Positions 55,362 to 64,000 of a stretch of DNA of 64,000 nt are shown one piece after another. The notes under the pieces were generated by a model. It did no database searches, had not been told where the DNA came from, and saw only the letters and a list, made by a program, of their open reading frames with translations. The translations under genes were made by a program, and so were the position numbers. Source of the stretch: Sphingobacteriales bacterium 44-61 (GTDB lineage: Bacteria; Bacteroidota; Bacteroidia; Chitinophagales; Chitinophagaceae); contig MKTW01000002.1 in the NCBI GenBank assembly GCA_001898405.1, positions 1,719 to 65,718 of the forward strand. The letters are read 5' to 3'. Positions within the stretch are counted from its first letter, which is position 1, and every line of letters begins with the position of its first letter.

Positions 55362-55934
55362 TTATTTACCAAAAGTATAGAAGATCCCCGCCTGTATCAC
55401 ACTGTTCTTGAAATCAGGATCAATATTAGAACCACTGAAATCACCCACTTTTGAAAGCCCTGCCAGATAGCGGGCGCCTATCCCAAATCCTCCAACAGTC
55501 TGGAACCCGAGACCTGCACCAATAGAAAGATCAAGTCCTTTTGCAAAATCGTTGATGGTTTGATTGCCGATGCTTTCATCGATCTTGAAACCAAACTGCG
55601 GCCCTGCTTCCAGGTAAAAGCCGCCAGGTGTTTTGAATTTGGCCATAATAGGTACAGTGATATAAGTCAGCTTCCAATCGTAGCTGCCGCTCACATCTTC
55701 TGCTTTTGCACCTTGTGTTGACACCATTGCTTCCGGCTGTATGGAAAATGCGCCGAACCCAAGGTTCAGAAAGCCGCCGGCATGAAATCCTATCAATGCT
55801 TTTTTATTAACTGAACCGAAATCACCACCGGTGAAATTGGAGACGTTGACACCCGCTTTCAGACCGCCGGTAAGATTCTGGCTGTAACCGGCCATACCGG
55901 TCAACAGCAATACAGCTACAAATACTTTTTTCAT
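55362..55934 (-). CDS. Outer-membrane beta-barrel protein, OmpX-like
   Basis: 190 residues with signal peptide (FVAVLLLTGMAGYSQ). Alternating strands with aromatic girdles (GFHAGGFLNLGFGAFSIQPEAMVS, GFYLEAGPQFGFKI) and a final aromatic-rich strand ending in IFYTFGK fit the small porin-like barrel families of Bacteroidota. Confidence 0.9.
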   Translation of the reverse strand: MKKVFVAVLLLTGMAGYSQNLTGGLKAGVNVSNFTGGDFGSVNKKALIGFHAGGFLNLGFGAFSIQPEAMVSTQGAKAEDVSGSYDWKLTYITVPIMAKFKTPGGFYLEAGPQFGFKIDESIGNQTINDFAKGLDLSIGAGLGFQTVGGFGIGARYLAGLSKVGDFSGSNIDPDFKNSVIQAGIFYTFGK

Positions 55935-56088
55935 CTGTTAATTTTTAATGGTTAAAATTGCCATATGGAACTCACCAGAACACTCTCTGCGATAAGTGTA
56001 CAGGATCCTGTATGGCTCATTTCATAAAATTTTATTTTAGTAATGCTTAGGGGTTCCAAATAAAATGCCAAGGGTTTTAACTATTTAA

Positions 56089-56096
56089 GATATTTG
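56089..56096 (+). promoter_or_regulatory. -7-like box four bases before ATG
   Basis: GATATTTG differs from TAnnTTTG at one position and ends four bases before the ATG at 56101. Confidence 0.4.
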
Positions 56097-56100
56097 TTGC

Positions 56101-57417
56101 ATGAAGAAAATACTTTTATTCGGGGCTGGCAAGTCGGCCACGGTTTTGATCGACTATTTGTTACAGCATGCAGGCGCAGAAAACTGGAAACTCGTGGTGG
56201 CGGATGCCAACCTGCAACTGGCCCTTGAAAAGATCAACCACTCCCCTTCCGGTGAAGCTGTTTCTTTTGATATCCGTGATGCCGGCAAACGCAGCCAGTA
56301 TATCAGCGAAGCTGACCTGGTTATTTCCATGCTGCCACCGGTGCTGCATAACACGGTTGCAAAAGACTGCCTGCAACTCGGGAAAAGCCTGCTCACGGCT
56401 TCTTATGTTGACAATGAAATGCGTTCCATAGCTGCTGCAATAAAAGACAAAGGTCTTATTTTTCTTTGCGAAATGGGGCTTGATCCGGGTATCGATCACA
56501 TGAGTGCAATGAAGATCATTGACGAGATCCGGAAAAAAGGGGGAAAAATAACCTCATTCCGCTCCCATTGCGGCGGGCTGGTCGCGCCCGAAAGCGATGA
56601 CAATCCCTGGCATTATAAGATAAGCTGGAATCCGCGCAATATTATCCTGGCGGGAAAAGCAGGTGCTCATTACCGGGAGAATGGTAAAGATGTGCAATTG
56701 CCCTATGAAGAATTGTTTACTCCTGACCGTTTGGTGACTGTGCCGGGCCATGATGCATTCAGCTGGTATCCCAACCGCGATTCATTAAGCTATGCGCCAT
56801 TGTATGGCTTGGAAGAAACCAACACGTTTATCCGCACCACTCTCCGCCATCCCGATTTTATGCGTGGCTGGAAGCATGTCATTGACCTGAAACTGACCGA
56901 TGAAACACCCGCCTATCAAAGTGATGGTAAAAGTTTGCAGGAGCTGTTCCGCCAACACCTGGACACATATGGTTTTGGCCAATGGATGAACCAACAGATA
57001 CAGGAAGCTGATCTTACCTCCAGACAATTCTTATTCCTTGGACTGGAGGATAAAAATACCCGGGTGAATAAAGGTTTTTGCAGTGCTGCAGACCTGTTGC
57101 AGGTGGCTGTGGAAACCAAGCTAAGCCTGCAGCCGGAAGATAAGGATATGATCGTTATGCTGCATGAGTTTGGCTATGAAGAAGCCGGCAAACCCGCAAA
57201 TATTCAAAGCTCATTGGTGGTGAAAGGTGAAGACAGCTTAAGAACAGCTATGGCTAAAACAGTAGGATTGCCATTGGCTATCGCTGCAAAGCTCATTCTC
57301 AGGGGAACATTGAAACTGACCGGCCTGCATATTCCCACAGATAAAGAAATATACGAACCGGTGTTGAAGGAGTTGGCAGAAAATGGGATCAGTTTTATAG
57401 AAAGCAATGCCAGTTGA
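56101..57417 (+). CDS. Saccharopine dehydrogenase-like enzyme
   Basis: 438 residues. The N-terminal Rossmann fold has LLFGAGKSATVLIDYL and the second part LFLCEMGLDPGIDHMSAMKII, SFRSHCGGLVAPESDDNPWHYKISWNP, both typical of the LYS9/saccharopine dehydrogenase (glutamate-forming) family. Lysine breakdown is the likely role, though no LKR partner is nearby. The box in front of the gene implies little or no leader. Confidence 0.88.
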   Translation: MKKILLFGAGKSATVLIDYLLQHAGAENWKLVVADANLQLALEKINHSPSGEAVSFDIRDAGKRSQYISEADLVISMLPPVLHNTVAKDCLQLGKSLLTASYVDNEMRSIAAAIKDKGLIFLCEMGLDPGIDHMSAMKIIDEIRKKGGKITSFRSHCGGLVAPESDDNPWHYKISWNPRNIILAGKAGAHYRENGKDVQLPYEELFTPDRLVTVPGHDAFSWYPNRDSLSYAPLYGLEETNTFIRTTLRHPDFMRGWKHVIDLKLTDETPAYQSDGKSLQELFRQHLDTYGFGQWMNQQIQEADLTSRQFLFLGLEDKNTRVNKGFCSAADLLQVAVETKLSLQPEDKDMIVMLHEFGYEEAGKPANIQSSLVVKGEDSLRTAMAKTVGLPLAIAAKLILRGTLKLTGLHIPTDKEIYEPVLKELAENGISFIESNAS

Positions 57418-57424
57418 GCATTCG

Positions 57425-58747
57425 CTATTTCACTTCCCGGTCCCTGACATTTAATTCCTTGTAACCAACATCCCTGAACACCAGTTTATATTTGCCTGGT
57501 TTCAGGTAAAGGCTGTAATAGCCGTAATCAGAAGTAATATAGGTTTGATCAGCAGGTATGATCTTTCCCAATGGCTGGCTGTTATATTCATCTTCATAAT
57601 AAGCCTGTACCATAAATAGCGCTTTCTCCTGCGGAGAAATGGTTACTTCCTTCCGTTCACCATTTAAGGAAAACCAGGTAGGCCTGTTGTTTTTATATAC
57701 AGAAGGCGGATGCACCACATAAATATCATACCCTTCCCGCTCGATCAGCTTTACAGGATCCCTGTTTTTCAGGAGCACTACCGGTTCATCAATATTGATC
57801 TTTTGCATCAATGCATCATAGTATAAACGGCCATACTCATAACTGCTGCCTTCGGTAAACAGCACCTGGTTGATCGTCAGGGGATCGATCCCGCTTAATT
57901 TTTTAAATGCAAGGCCCATTGGGATATATTCATCACCAAGGCCTACTTCTGAAATATGCCCATAACCTGCATGCACCAGGATCCTGGCTTTGGGATCACG
58001 TTTGATCACTTCATAGATATGCGCGGCTTGTGCAGAATCCCTTTGTACGGAAGTATGCTTATAAGCAATAGTGTCTTCATAAGGAACAAGCGTATATCCT
58101 AATGATAATGCCTTTCTGATCAACTCGCCTGCAACCGGTTCTTTTGTATAGAAGCCTGTTTTATCATTTAACTGCTGCAAGGAACGGTCAGGGGAATTAT
58201 TCAGCATCTCCAGGGCGAGATAACGGAATCCTTCTTTATACAGATCTTCCAGCAAGCTGTAGGTGAAGGCACGATGCTGAGGCTTATTATGTGCTTCATT
58301 GATCATTACGACCTGTGCATCCAAAGCCCTTCCCGTTACATAAGCAGCCGCATTGATGGATTGAAGATCGCGAAGCCTTTGCATTTCCTGCTGGATAAAC
58401 TCTCTTGAGCTACGCTGTGTGGTATCATACGATTTTACACCATAATAATCCGCCATACGCATATCACCAACGAATGAAAGGAACTGGCTGAAATTATCAT
58501 AAAAGAAATCCTGGCCATCTCCCTGTTTTCTGAATTTGTCTTCCCAGCCAATAGCCTGGTAAAGGGGATATAAATAATGAATGCCTTCTTTGATCTTGTT
58601 GGTAAGATAAGTGATGGCAGAATCTTCTTTCCCCGGCGTTTGCGCAGCTGTAAAACGACGGATCTGCTCAAAAGGCGTGGACGATTGTTGCGCCTCTATT
58701 CTTCCCCACCAAAGGGAAACCAATAAAACAAGAAAAAACTTTTGCAT
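57425..58747 (-). CDS. Exported protein with ChaN/erythromycin esterase-like core
   Basis: 440 residues with signal peptide (FLVLLVSLWWGRIEAQ). The middle region has VVMINEAHNKPQHRAFTYSLL, RYLALEMLNNSPDR and ILVHAGYGHISEVG, the pattern of the EreA/ChaN/TIKI superfamily with two Glu/His metal sites. The last 90 residues look like a carboxypeptidase-regulatory-type beta domain. Probably a periplasmic metal-dependent hydrolase; substrate unknown. Confidence 0.72.
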   Translation of the reverse strand: MQKFFLVLLVSLWWGRIEAQQSSTPFEQIRRFTAAQTPGKEDSAITYLTNKIKEGIHYLYPLYQAIGWEDKFRKQGDGQDFFYDNFSQFLSFVGDMRMADYYGVKSYDTTQRSSREFIQQEMQRLRDLQSINAAAYVTGRALDAQVVMINEAHNKPQHRAFTYSLLEDLYKEGFRYLALEMLNNSPDRSLQQLNDKTGFYTKEPVAGELIRKALSLGYTLVPYEDTIAYKHTSVQRDSAQAAHIYEVIKRDPKARILVHAGYGHISEVGLGDEYIPMGLAFKKLSGIDPLTINQVLFTEGSSYEYGRLYYDALMQKINIDEPVVLLKNRDPVKLIEREGYDIYVVHPPSVYKNNRPTWFSLNGERKEVTISPQEKALFMVQAYYEDEYNSQPLGKIIPADQTYITSDYGYYSLYLKPGKYKLVFRDVGYKELNVRDREVK

Positions 58748-58800
58748 ACCTGGATATTCGCCGCAATATTAAGCAGGCGGCTGTTAGTGAAAGCCTAAAG

Positions 58801-59502
58801 TTAGTCAGGCAACTGTGCCAGCAACCTGGTCAGTTCAGCAACTCCTTCCGTAGCAGGCTTTTCAATCAATGTAAGATTATCCATGGATGATGTATAAGGT
58901 ATCTTTTTGTCGATAATGAATTTGGGGGTATGCCCTGCCACATAATGCACAAGGCCAGCTGCAGGGTAAACCACCAGCGAAGTACCTATCACCACAAAGA
59001 TATCTGCGGCATGAATTATGGGAATGGCTTCTTCCATTTTCGGCACCGGCTCTTCAAACCAGACGATGGCCGGCCTTAACTGATGCCCCCGCTTATCTTT
59101 ATCTCCCAGCTTCATATCTCCACGGATCTCATACAATGTATCCTCATCCCTTTCACTTCGCATCTTGAATATTTCACCATGCAAATGCACAACCCTCGAA
59201 GAGCCGGCTCTTTCATGCAGATCATCTATATTTTGCGTAACGATAGTGACATTATAATCCTTCTCCAACTCAGCCAAACCAATATGCGCAGCATTAGGCA
59301 GGGCTTCTGCCACATTCTGGCGGCGCATATTATAAAAGTCAAGCACTAATTGGGGATTACGTTTCCATGCTCCCGGAGTAGCGACTTCCCTTACATCATA
59401 TCCTTCCCATAAACCATCACTGTCACGAAAGGTTTTTAATCCGCTTTCTGCACTTACTCCTGCACCGGAGAGAATGACCAGGTGTTTCCTTTGCTTTGCC
59501 AA
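58801..59502 (-). CDS. cobB: Sir2-family NAD+-dependent protein deacylase
   Basis: 233 residues. It begins at a TTG (no ATG is available in frame); the next residues AKQRKHLVILSG are typical. GAGVSAESGLKTFRDSDGLW, TQNIDDLHERAG and HLHGE are the NAD and catalytic motifs (His in HLHGE). The region that holds four zinc Cys in most sirtuins has none, as in several Bacteroidota sirtuins I recall. It removes acyl groups from lysines. Confidence 0.88.
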   Translation of the reverse strand: MAKQRKHLVILSGAGVSAESGLKTFRDSDGLWEGYDVREVATPGAWKRNPQLVLDFYNMRRQNVAEALPNAAHIGLAELEKDYNVTIVTQNIDDLHERAGSSRVVHLHGEIFKMRSERDEDTLYEIRGDMKLGDKDKRGHQLRPAIVWFEEPVPKMEEAIPIIHAADIFVVIGTSLVVYPAAGLVHYVAGHTPKFIIDKKIPYTSSMDNLTLIEKPATEGVAELTRLLAQLPD

Positions 59503-59670
59503 GAGATTTTGTTTCTGGAAAATTAATTCAAAAACAGAAAAAGGGCAGGTTTAAAAAAACGATAATTTCTGTTTTTTCCTGACTACTATATGAAATAATA
59601 TTACGATAAACTAATACTCCTGATGAAAGTAACAATGAAGTTTCAGCTATAGTAAATGATCAGCTATTGT

Positions 59671-60081
59671 TTATTGCTCCCCTGCCATTTTCATAACAGT
59701 TTCCCATTCCTTATCCGTTACCGGCTGAACAGACAGGCGGCCAAGCCTTACCAATGCCATATCCGCAAGTTCCTTTTTGGTTTTGATCTCTGCCAGCCCT
59801 ACAGGTTTCTTCAACTTTTTATATGGTGCAAAATCAACAGCCACCCATGCTTCTTCAGAAGTGGTAGGATACTGGTAGGCTTCCTTTACCACTTTTGCTA
59901 TACCCACGATCTCCAGCCCTTCATTGCTATGATAAAAAAAAGCGAGATCTCCTTTCTTCATTGCTTTGAGATGATTGCGTGCTGCATAATTGCGCACTCC
60001 ATCCCAAAAAGTTTTTTTATCCTTTTCCAATTGCTCCCAGGAATAAGTAGAGGGTTCTGATTTGATAAGCCAGTATGCCAT
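59671..60081 (-). CDS. EVE domain protein
   Basis: 136 residues, all one EVE domain: YWLIKSEPSTYSWEQL, FWDGVRNYAARNHL, KGDLAFFYHSNEG and EEAWVAVDFAPYKKL. EVE proteins bind modified bases in DNA or RNA. It stands alone. Confidence 0.93.
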   Translation of the reverse strand: MAYWLIKSEPSTYSWEQLEKDKKTFWDGVRNYAARNHLKAMKKGDLAFFYHSNEGLEIVGIAKVVKEAYQYPTTSEEAWVAVDFAPYKKLKKPVGLAEIKTKKELADMALVRLGRLSVQPVTDKEWETVMKMAGEQ

Positions 60082-60125
60082 ACATTAAAACGGTTTAATA
60101 GACTTCAAATTTAAGTGATCAATGA

Positions 60126-60851
60126 TCACCATCCATTGGCCAGTACATCTGCCAGATGAAGCGTCTGAAGAGAATAGCCTTTATGTTTGATATAGCCCTG
60201 CAGGTGCATCAGGCAGGAAAGATCGGTAGATATCAGGTATTGGGCCTGGGTAGCCAGCGCATTCTCTACTTTTTGTTCGCCCATGCCAATGGAAATAGCT
60301 TCAAACTTCACGGCAAAAGTGCCACCGAAACCGCAACAGGTTTCCACATCATTCATTTCCGCCAGCTCAAGGCCTTTTACATGGGAAAGCAGGCGGCGGG
60401 GCTCTGATTTTATTTTACATTCCCGCAAACCCGCACAGCTATCATGATAAGTTGCTTTGCCGTTCAGCACAGCACCAAACTGCTCTACTTTCAACACCTG
60501 CACAAGGAACTCTGAAAATTCATAGATCCTTTTTCCCACATCCGCTACATCATGATGGAGGGAAGAGTTCTCAAAAAGCTTGGCGTAATAGTTCCTGACA
60601 AAACCGACACAACTGGCGCTTGGTGCCACGATATAATCCGCCCCGCGAAAATCTTTCAGGAATTTGGTACACACTGATTTCGCTTCATCCCAAAAACCTG
60701 CGTTGAAAGCCGGCTGCCCGCAACAGGTCTGCTCAGGATTGTAAGACACCGTACAACCCGCTTTTTCCAGCACTTTCACCATATTGAAAGCCGTGTCGGG
60801 AAAAAGCTGATCCACAAAACAGGGAATAAAAATCTGTACATTCATGCTCAC
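60126..60851 (-). CDS. LutA/YkgE-like Fe-S oxidoreductase subunit
   Basis: 241 residues. Two CCG domains with cysteine clusters: FIPCFVDQLFP...QTCCGQP and HDSCAGLRE...ETCCGFGGTF. These match PF02754 proteins such as LutA and GlpC-type subunits that oxidise lactate or glycolate. LutB and LutC partners are not seen in this window. Confidence 0.9.
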   Translation of the reverse strand: MSMNVQIFIPCFVDQLFPDTAFNMVKVLEKAGCTVSYNPEQTCCGQPAFNAGFWDEAKSVCTKFLKDFRGADYIVAPSASCVGFVRNYYAKLFENSSLHHDVADVGKRIYEFSEFLVQVLKVEQFGAVLNGKATYHDSCAGLRECKIKSEPRRLLSHVKGLELAEMNDVETCCGFGGTFAVKFEAISIGMGEQKVENALATQAQYLISTDLSCLMHLQGYIKHKGYSLQTLHLADVLANGW

Positions 60852-60867
60852 CAGGTATCGAAAATCA

Positions 60868-61362
60868 TTATTTAATTGACCGTTGCAAAGATATCATTTT
60901 CAGGGCTGTAATTGCCGCTTCTTCACCTTTGTGCCCGTGTTTTCCGCCGATCCTCTCGCGGGCCTGCTCTTCCGTATTCACTGTAAGAACGCCAAAAATA
61001 GTAGGCACCGGCAATTGCAGGTTCAACTGCACTACCCCGTCCGTAACGGCCTTGCAAACGTAATCGAAATGAGGCGTATCCCCTTTTATCACGCAACCAA
61101 GGGCAATGAATGCATCCGGTTTTTGGGCCGTGGTTTGCTCCCAGAAACACCTGATCGCAAAGCTGATCTCCACCGCCCCCGGCACCGTCAACACTACCAC
61201 GGTCTTAACCTTATGCCTGTTCAGCACTTCCACACAACCCCTCTCCAGTTCATCTATGATCGCTGCGTTCCATTCGGTTTTCACCAAAACGACACAGGCA
61301 TCCTCCATTGGGAGAATGCCTGTGCCTGTATGTAATAATTTACTGTTCGCTATATCCGCCAT
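60868..61362 (-). CDS. ribH: 6,7-dimethyl-8-ribityllumazine synthase
   Basis: 164 residues. VPGAVEISFAIRCF and ALGCVIKGDTPHFDYV carry the phosphate and substrate site; His in TPHFDY is the catalytic one. VPTIFGVLTVNTEEQARERIGG completes the family pattern. It makes lumazine for riboflavin. It starts 2 bases after the stop of the TPR gene upstream on the minus strand. Confidence 0.96.
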   Translation of the reverse strand: MADIANSKLLHTGTGILPMEDACVVLVKTEWNAAIIDELERGCVEVLNRHKVKTVVVLTVPGAVEISFAIRCFWEQTTAQKPDAFIALGCVIKGDTPHFDYVCKAVTDGVVQLNLQLPVPTIFGVLTVNTEEQARERIGGKHGHKGEEAAITALKMISLQRSIK

Positions 61363-61364
61363 GA

Positions 61365-62054
61365 TCAGTTTACATTGTATTCACCCAACATAGCCAGGTA
61401 TTTATCTGCTTCAAATCCCTGCTGCGTCATTGGGTATTTTTCCTTCAATTCCTTGTATAAGGCAATTGCTTCTTTTGGGTCTTTGATCACATTAGCTGCC
61501 AGGTAAGCCGCCATGAACAATGCTTCTGCGGAAGCAGTCTGGTCTGACTCAAAATGACGGGCCGCTTTCTTATAGTAATCCAACGCTTCCTTGCTGTTGC
61601 CCTGATCAGCATAGGCATCACCGAGCAATTTATATGCCCTTTGCTGGATCTGCTTTGCATCTGTGCTGAAATCTTTCAGGTGTTTGATGGCATTGGCATT
61701 ATCGTCCAGTTTCAGGTAGCAGCTGCCTGCATAGAAATGTGCGAGGTTTGCTGCTTTTGTTCCGCTATACTGGCTGATGATCTTCAGGAAACCTGCATAT
61801 TGACCATCGCCGTTCAGGGCTTTCTGGGTTGAGTCCATTCTGAAGTAGTCTTCTGCTTTGAACATTGCATCAGCGGCTTTTTCTTCTTTGGGGCCAACCA
61901 CGAAATGTTTGTATCCCCAGAAACCGCCAACCACTGCCACCAGGAATACTCCGGCGCCAAGTATCAGTTTACTGTTTTTGGTCCAAAAGTCTTTTGCTTT
62001 GGCAACTACTGCTTCACTGCCTTCAACTCCTGTTGCCTGGTTCTTGTCTGACAT
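61365..62054 (-). CDS. TPR membrane protein, YfgM-like
   Basis: 229 residues: one TM segment at about 34-52 (LILGAGVFLVAVVGGFWGY) after a short cytoplasmic head, then TPR helices (HFYAGSCYLKLDDNANAIKHL, AYKLLGDAYADQGNSKEALDYYKKA). It resembles YfgM-type helper proteins of the inner membrane. The ribH gene follows at once and the pdhA gene precedes it, so all three may share a message. Confidence 0.88.
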   Translation of the reverse strand: MSDKNQATGVEGSEAVVAKAKDFWTKNSKLILGAGVFLVAVVGGFWGYKHFVVGPKEEKAADAMFKAEDYFRMDSTQKALNGDGQYAGFLKIISQYSGTKAANLAHFYAGSCYLKLDDNANAIKHLKDFSTDAKQIQQRAYKLLGDAYADQGNSKEALDYYKKAARHFESDQTASAEALFMAAYLAANVIKDPKEAIALYKELKEKYPMTQQGFEADKYLAMLGEYNVN

Positions 62055-62094
62055 TTTATCTTTCTTGTTTTAAGTGGAAATTTATTGGCTAAAA

Positions 62095-63090
62095 TTAATC
62101 TACGATAAAAGGATAGTTCTGGTCCACATACACATCCTTCAGCACTTCGCTATCATCCGGCCAGGGGCTTTCTTCAGCGAATTTCACTGAAGCTTCCACG
62201 ATATCGTTCACTCTTTTATCAATTGCATCGAGGTCCTGCTCAGAAGCGAATTTATTGTCCAGGATCGTTTGGCGAACCATTACGATAGGGTCTTTTGCTT
62301 TGTATTCATCCACCTCTTCCTTGGTTCTGTATTTTTGTGGATCGCTGATAGAGTGGCCTTTATAGCGGTATGTTTTAATTTCTAATAAAGTAGGGCCGCC
62401 GCCTTCGCGTGCTCTTTTTACAGCGCGGGCCACACCTTCATGAACGGTTTCAGGATGCATACCGTCTATCTGGTCGGCCGGCATTTCGTAGCCGTCAGCC
62501 AGTTTATAGATGTCTACCACATTGGAAGTTCTTTCCACTGAAGTACCCATCGCATAGTTATTGTTCTCGCAAATAAATATTACGGGAAGCTTCCAAAGCA
62601 TAGCCAGGTTAAAGCTTTCGTGCAGGATGCCCTGACGGGCAGCGCCGTCACCAAAGTAGCAAAGTACTACATTGTCTGTTTCGCGGTATTTTTCTGCAAA
62701 AGCCAACCCTGCTCCTGTACCGATCTGCGCACCTACGATACCATGACCTCCGAAGAAATTCTCTTTCTTGCCAAAGAAGTGCATGCTTCCACCTTTTCCC
62801 TTGGCGCAGCCTGTGGCTTTTCCATAGAGTTCAGCCATGCAACTGTCAACAGATACGCCTTTGGCGATCGCCAGACCGTGGTCGCGGTATGCTGTGATGA
62901 ATTTATCATCGGGTTTGGTCGCTGTCATACAGCCCGCAGCAATAGCTTCCTGCCCGATATAGGCATGGAAAAAGCCACGGATCTTGCCTTCCATCTTGTA
63001 TTTCTCTTCGGCCATTAATTCAAACTGGCGGATAAGCTGCATCAGCTCGTACCAGTACAGGTATGTCTCTTTGGAAAATTTTGATGCCAC
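62095..63090 (-). CDS. pdhA: Pyruvate dehydrogenase E1 component, alpha subunit
   Basis: 331 residues. The thiamine diphosphate site motif GDG...NN is in YFGDGAARQGILHESFNLAMLWKLPVIFICENNNYAMGT. GGHGIVGAQIGTGAGLA and RYKGHSISDPQKYRTKEEV (phospho-loop) are conserved. It forms the E1 heterotetramer with PdhB, whose gene is not here, and makes acetyl-CoA from pyruvate. Confidence 0.96.
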   Translation of the reverse strand: MASKFSKETYLYWYELMQLIRQFELMAEEKYKMEGKIRGFFHAYIGQEAIAAGCMTATKPDDKFITAYRDHGLAIAKGVSVDSCMAELYGKATGCAKGKGGSMHFFGKKENFFGGHGIVGAQIGTGAGLAFAEKYRETDNVVLCYFGDGAARQGILHESFNLAMLWKLPVIFICENNNYAMGTSVERTSNVVDIYKLADGYEMPADQIDGMHPETVHEGVARAVKRAREGGGPTLLEIKTYRYKGHSISDPQKYRTKEEVDEYKAKDPIVMVRQTILDNKFASEQDLDAIDKRVNDIVEASVKFAEESPWPDDSEVLKDVYVDQNYPFIVD

Positions 63091-63214
63091 CGGTTACAGA
63101 TTTGTGTTTTATTGCCTTTTTACGGGAGGCAAAAATAAGGGAAAAGTTGATGAAAATCAGCGCAAATTTTAGGTTGTCCTGAGCCGGGAGTCAGTTCTGA
63201 ATCGGAGCCGGGAG

Positions 63215-63222
63215 TATATTTG
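63215..63222 (+). promoter_or_regulatory. -7 box of recF promoter, possibly leaderless
   Basis: TATATTTG ends four bases before the ATG at 63227, the same layout as at serA. Two direct copies of GAGCCGGGAGT lie just upstream (63181 and 63205). Confidence 0.55.
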
Positions 63223-63226
63223 CCGG

Positions 63227-64000
63227 ATGCTATTCCTCAACTCAATATCCCTGCTCCAATTCAAGAATTATACCGACCGGGTATTCCCTGTGCCGGCACG
63301 GGTTATGGGTATATGCGGAAAAAATGGCATGGGTAAAACCAACCTGCTGGATGCGATCCATTATCTCTGTTTCACCAAAAGCTATTTCAGCCGGCAGGAC
63401 GCCACCAGCGTGCAGCAGGGCAAGGCAGGATTCAGGATAGAGGGACAATTTGTGCTGAACGACAAAACCGAAAAAGCCGTATGCCTCCTGCGCGAAAACG
63501 GGAAAAAGGAATTCCTGATCAACGGGCAGCCCTACGAAAAGTTTTCACAACATATCGGCCGCTACCCCTGTGTGGTGATCGCCCCGGACGACGCCTCGCT
63601 CATTACCGGCAGCAGCGAGGAAAGAAGGAAATTCCTGGATGCACTGCTTTCTCAACTGGATGCGGGTTATTTGCAGCAGTTGATCATATACACCAAAGTG
63701 CTGCAACAACGGAATTCGCTGTTGAAATCATTTGCAGAAACAGGACAGAGAAACCTGTCGCTGCTGGACGTACTCGATGAACAGCTACTGGCTCCCGGGG
63801 AATTTGTTTTTAATAAACGGAAAGAATTCCTCGTCTCCTTTCTGCCTGCTGTTAAACATGCCTACCAGGATATTGCCCGGCAACCGGAAGACATCGGCCT
63901 CTTTTATGAAAGTGAATTGCTGCAAGGCAGCTTCCGCGAACTGATGCAGGCGACAAGGCAAAAAGATCTTCTATCCCAACGTACTGCCGCGGGCCCTCAC
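63227..64000 (+). CDS. recF: RecF DNA repair ATPase, 3' truncated by window edge
   Basis: 258 codons are seen to the window end. The frame starts at ATG 63227: MLFLNSISLLQFKNYTD is the usual start of RecF, Walker A GKNGMGKTNLLDAIHYL is at residues 32-48, and a later segment reads IAPDDASLITGSSEERRKFLDALLSQLD. RecF loads RecA at gaps with RecO and RecR. The C-terminal part with the signature and Walker B motifs is outside the window. Confidence 0.95.
   Translation, partial: MLFLNSISLLQFKNYTDRVFPVPARVMGICGKNGMGKTNLLDAIHYLCFTKSYFSRQDATSVQQGKAGFRIEGQFVLNDKTEKAVCLLRENGKKEFLINGQPYEKFSQHIGRYPCVVIAPDDASLITGSSEERRKFLDALLSQLDAGYLQQLIIYTKVLQQRNSLLKSFAETGQRNLSLLDVLDEQLLAPGEFVFNKRKEFLVSFLPAVKHAYQDIARQPEDIGLFYESELLQGSFRELMQATRQKDLLSQRTAAGPH

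Noticed and set aside
1-64000. CRISPR array or cas genes
   Set aside because: No regularly spaced repeats and no Cas-like protein seen on either strand.

Overview
The window looks like a chromosome segment of a Bacteroidota bacterium, most likely a Chitinophagaceae relative. The reasons are TAnnTTTG-type promoter boxes, DUF6443-style YD-repeat proteins, LytTR regulators, SusE-era style lipoproteins and DUF6515/DUF4932/DUF3871 families, GH35 and GH16 enzymes, and the near absence of Shine-Dalgarno sequences. Family assignments come from reading motifs by eye; no search was run.

Positions 1-24250 are an accessory region. It opens with a 5'-truncated RHS toxin gene (1-3417) followed by a membrane-protein immunity candidate and two more small genes. 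A terminator follows, then a mobile-element module of one P-loop ATPase and two tyrosine recombinases (4745-8249), then a stand-alone TIR-like gene (8337-9209). Next come about 1 kb of non-coding DNA with a 115-bp hairpin, two lipoproteins, and a small recombination gene set (Sak4-like ATPase, DUF3871, tandem paralogues; 12085-15519). An AT-rich three-gene operon follows (15769-18889): an NdpA/YejK-type nucleoid protein, a three-TM protein and an FRG-domain protein. I think this operon is a candidate undescribed defence system. A lone LytTR gene precedes a start-less orphan RHS tip that carries a GIY-YIG-like nuclease domain and an immunity candidate (19567-21145). The orphan shares about 138 bp of near-identical, in-frame sequence with the full RHS gene, so one crossover would swap the toxin and delete 17.2 kb. 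An IS21-family element (21237-23850) follows; it cuts an unknown gene, leaving a 3' remnant. A tRNA-Arg(UCU) with its 3' end facing the island marks the right border.

Positions 24600-64000 are ordinary chromosome: a DPP4-like S9 peptidase, histidine catabolism genes hutH and hutU (separated by a Na+/H+ antiporter and a GH35 beta-galactosidase), a LytS/LytTR-type two-component pair, a CPBP protease, a DUF4932 metallopeptidase, a GH16 glucanase, aquaporin, Nnr NAD(P)HX repair enzyme, a class-C-type serine hydrolase, serA, a cytochrome c lipoprotein, a SAM-hydrolase family lipoprotein, a VOC protein, gyrA, a saccharopine dehydrogenase-like enzyme, a sirtuin, an EVE protein, LutA/YkgE-like Fe-S protein, ribH, a TPR protein, pdhA, and recF running off the right edge. 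Several of these genes (serA, recF, the saccharopine dehydrogenase-like gene) have a -7-type box exactly 4 nt before ATG, which suggests leaderless transcripts.
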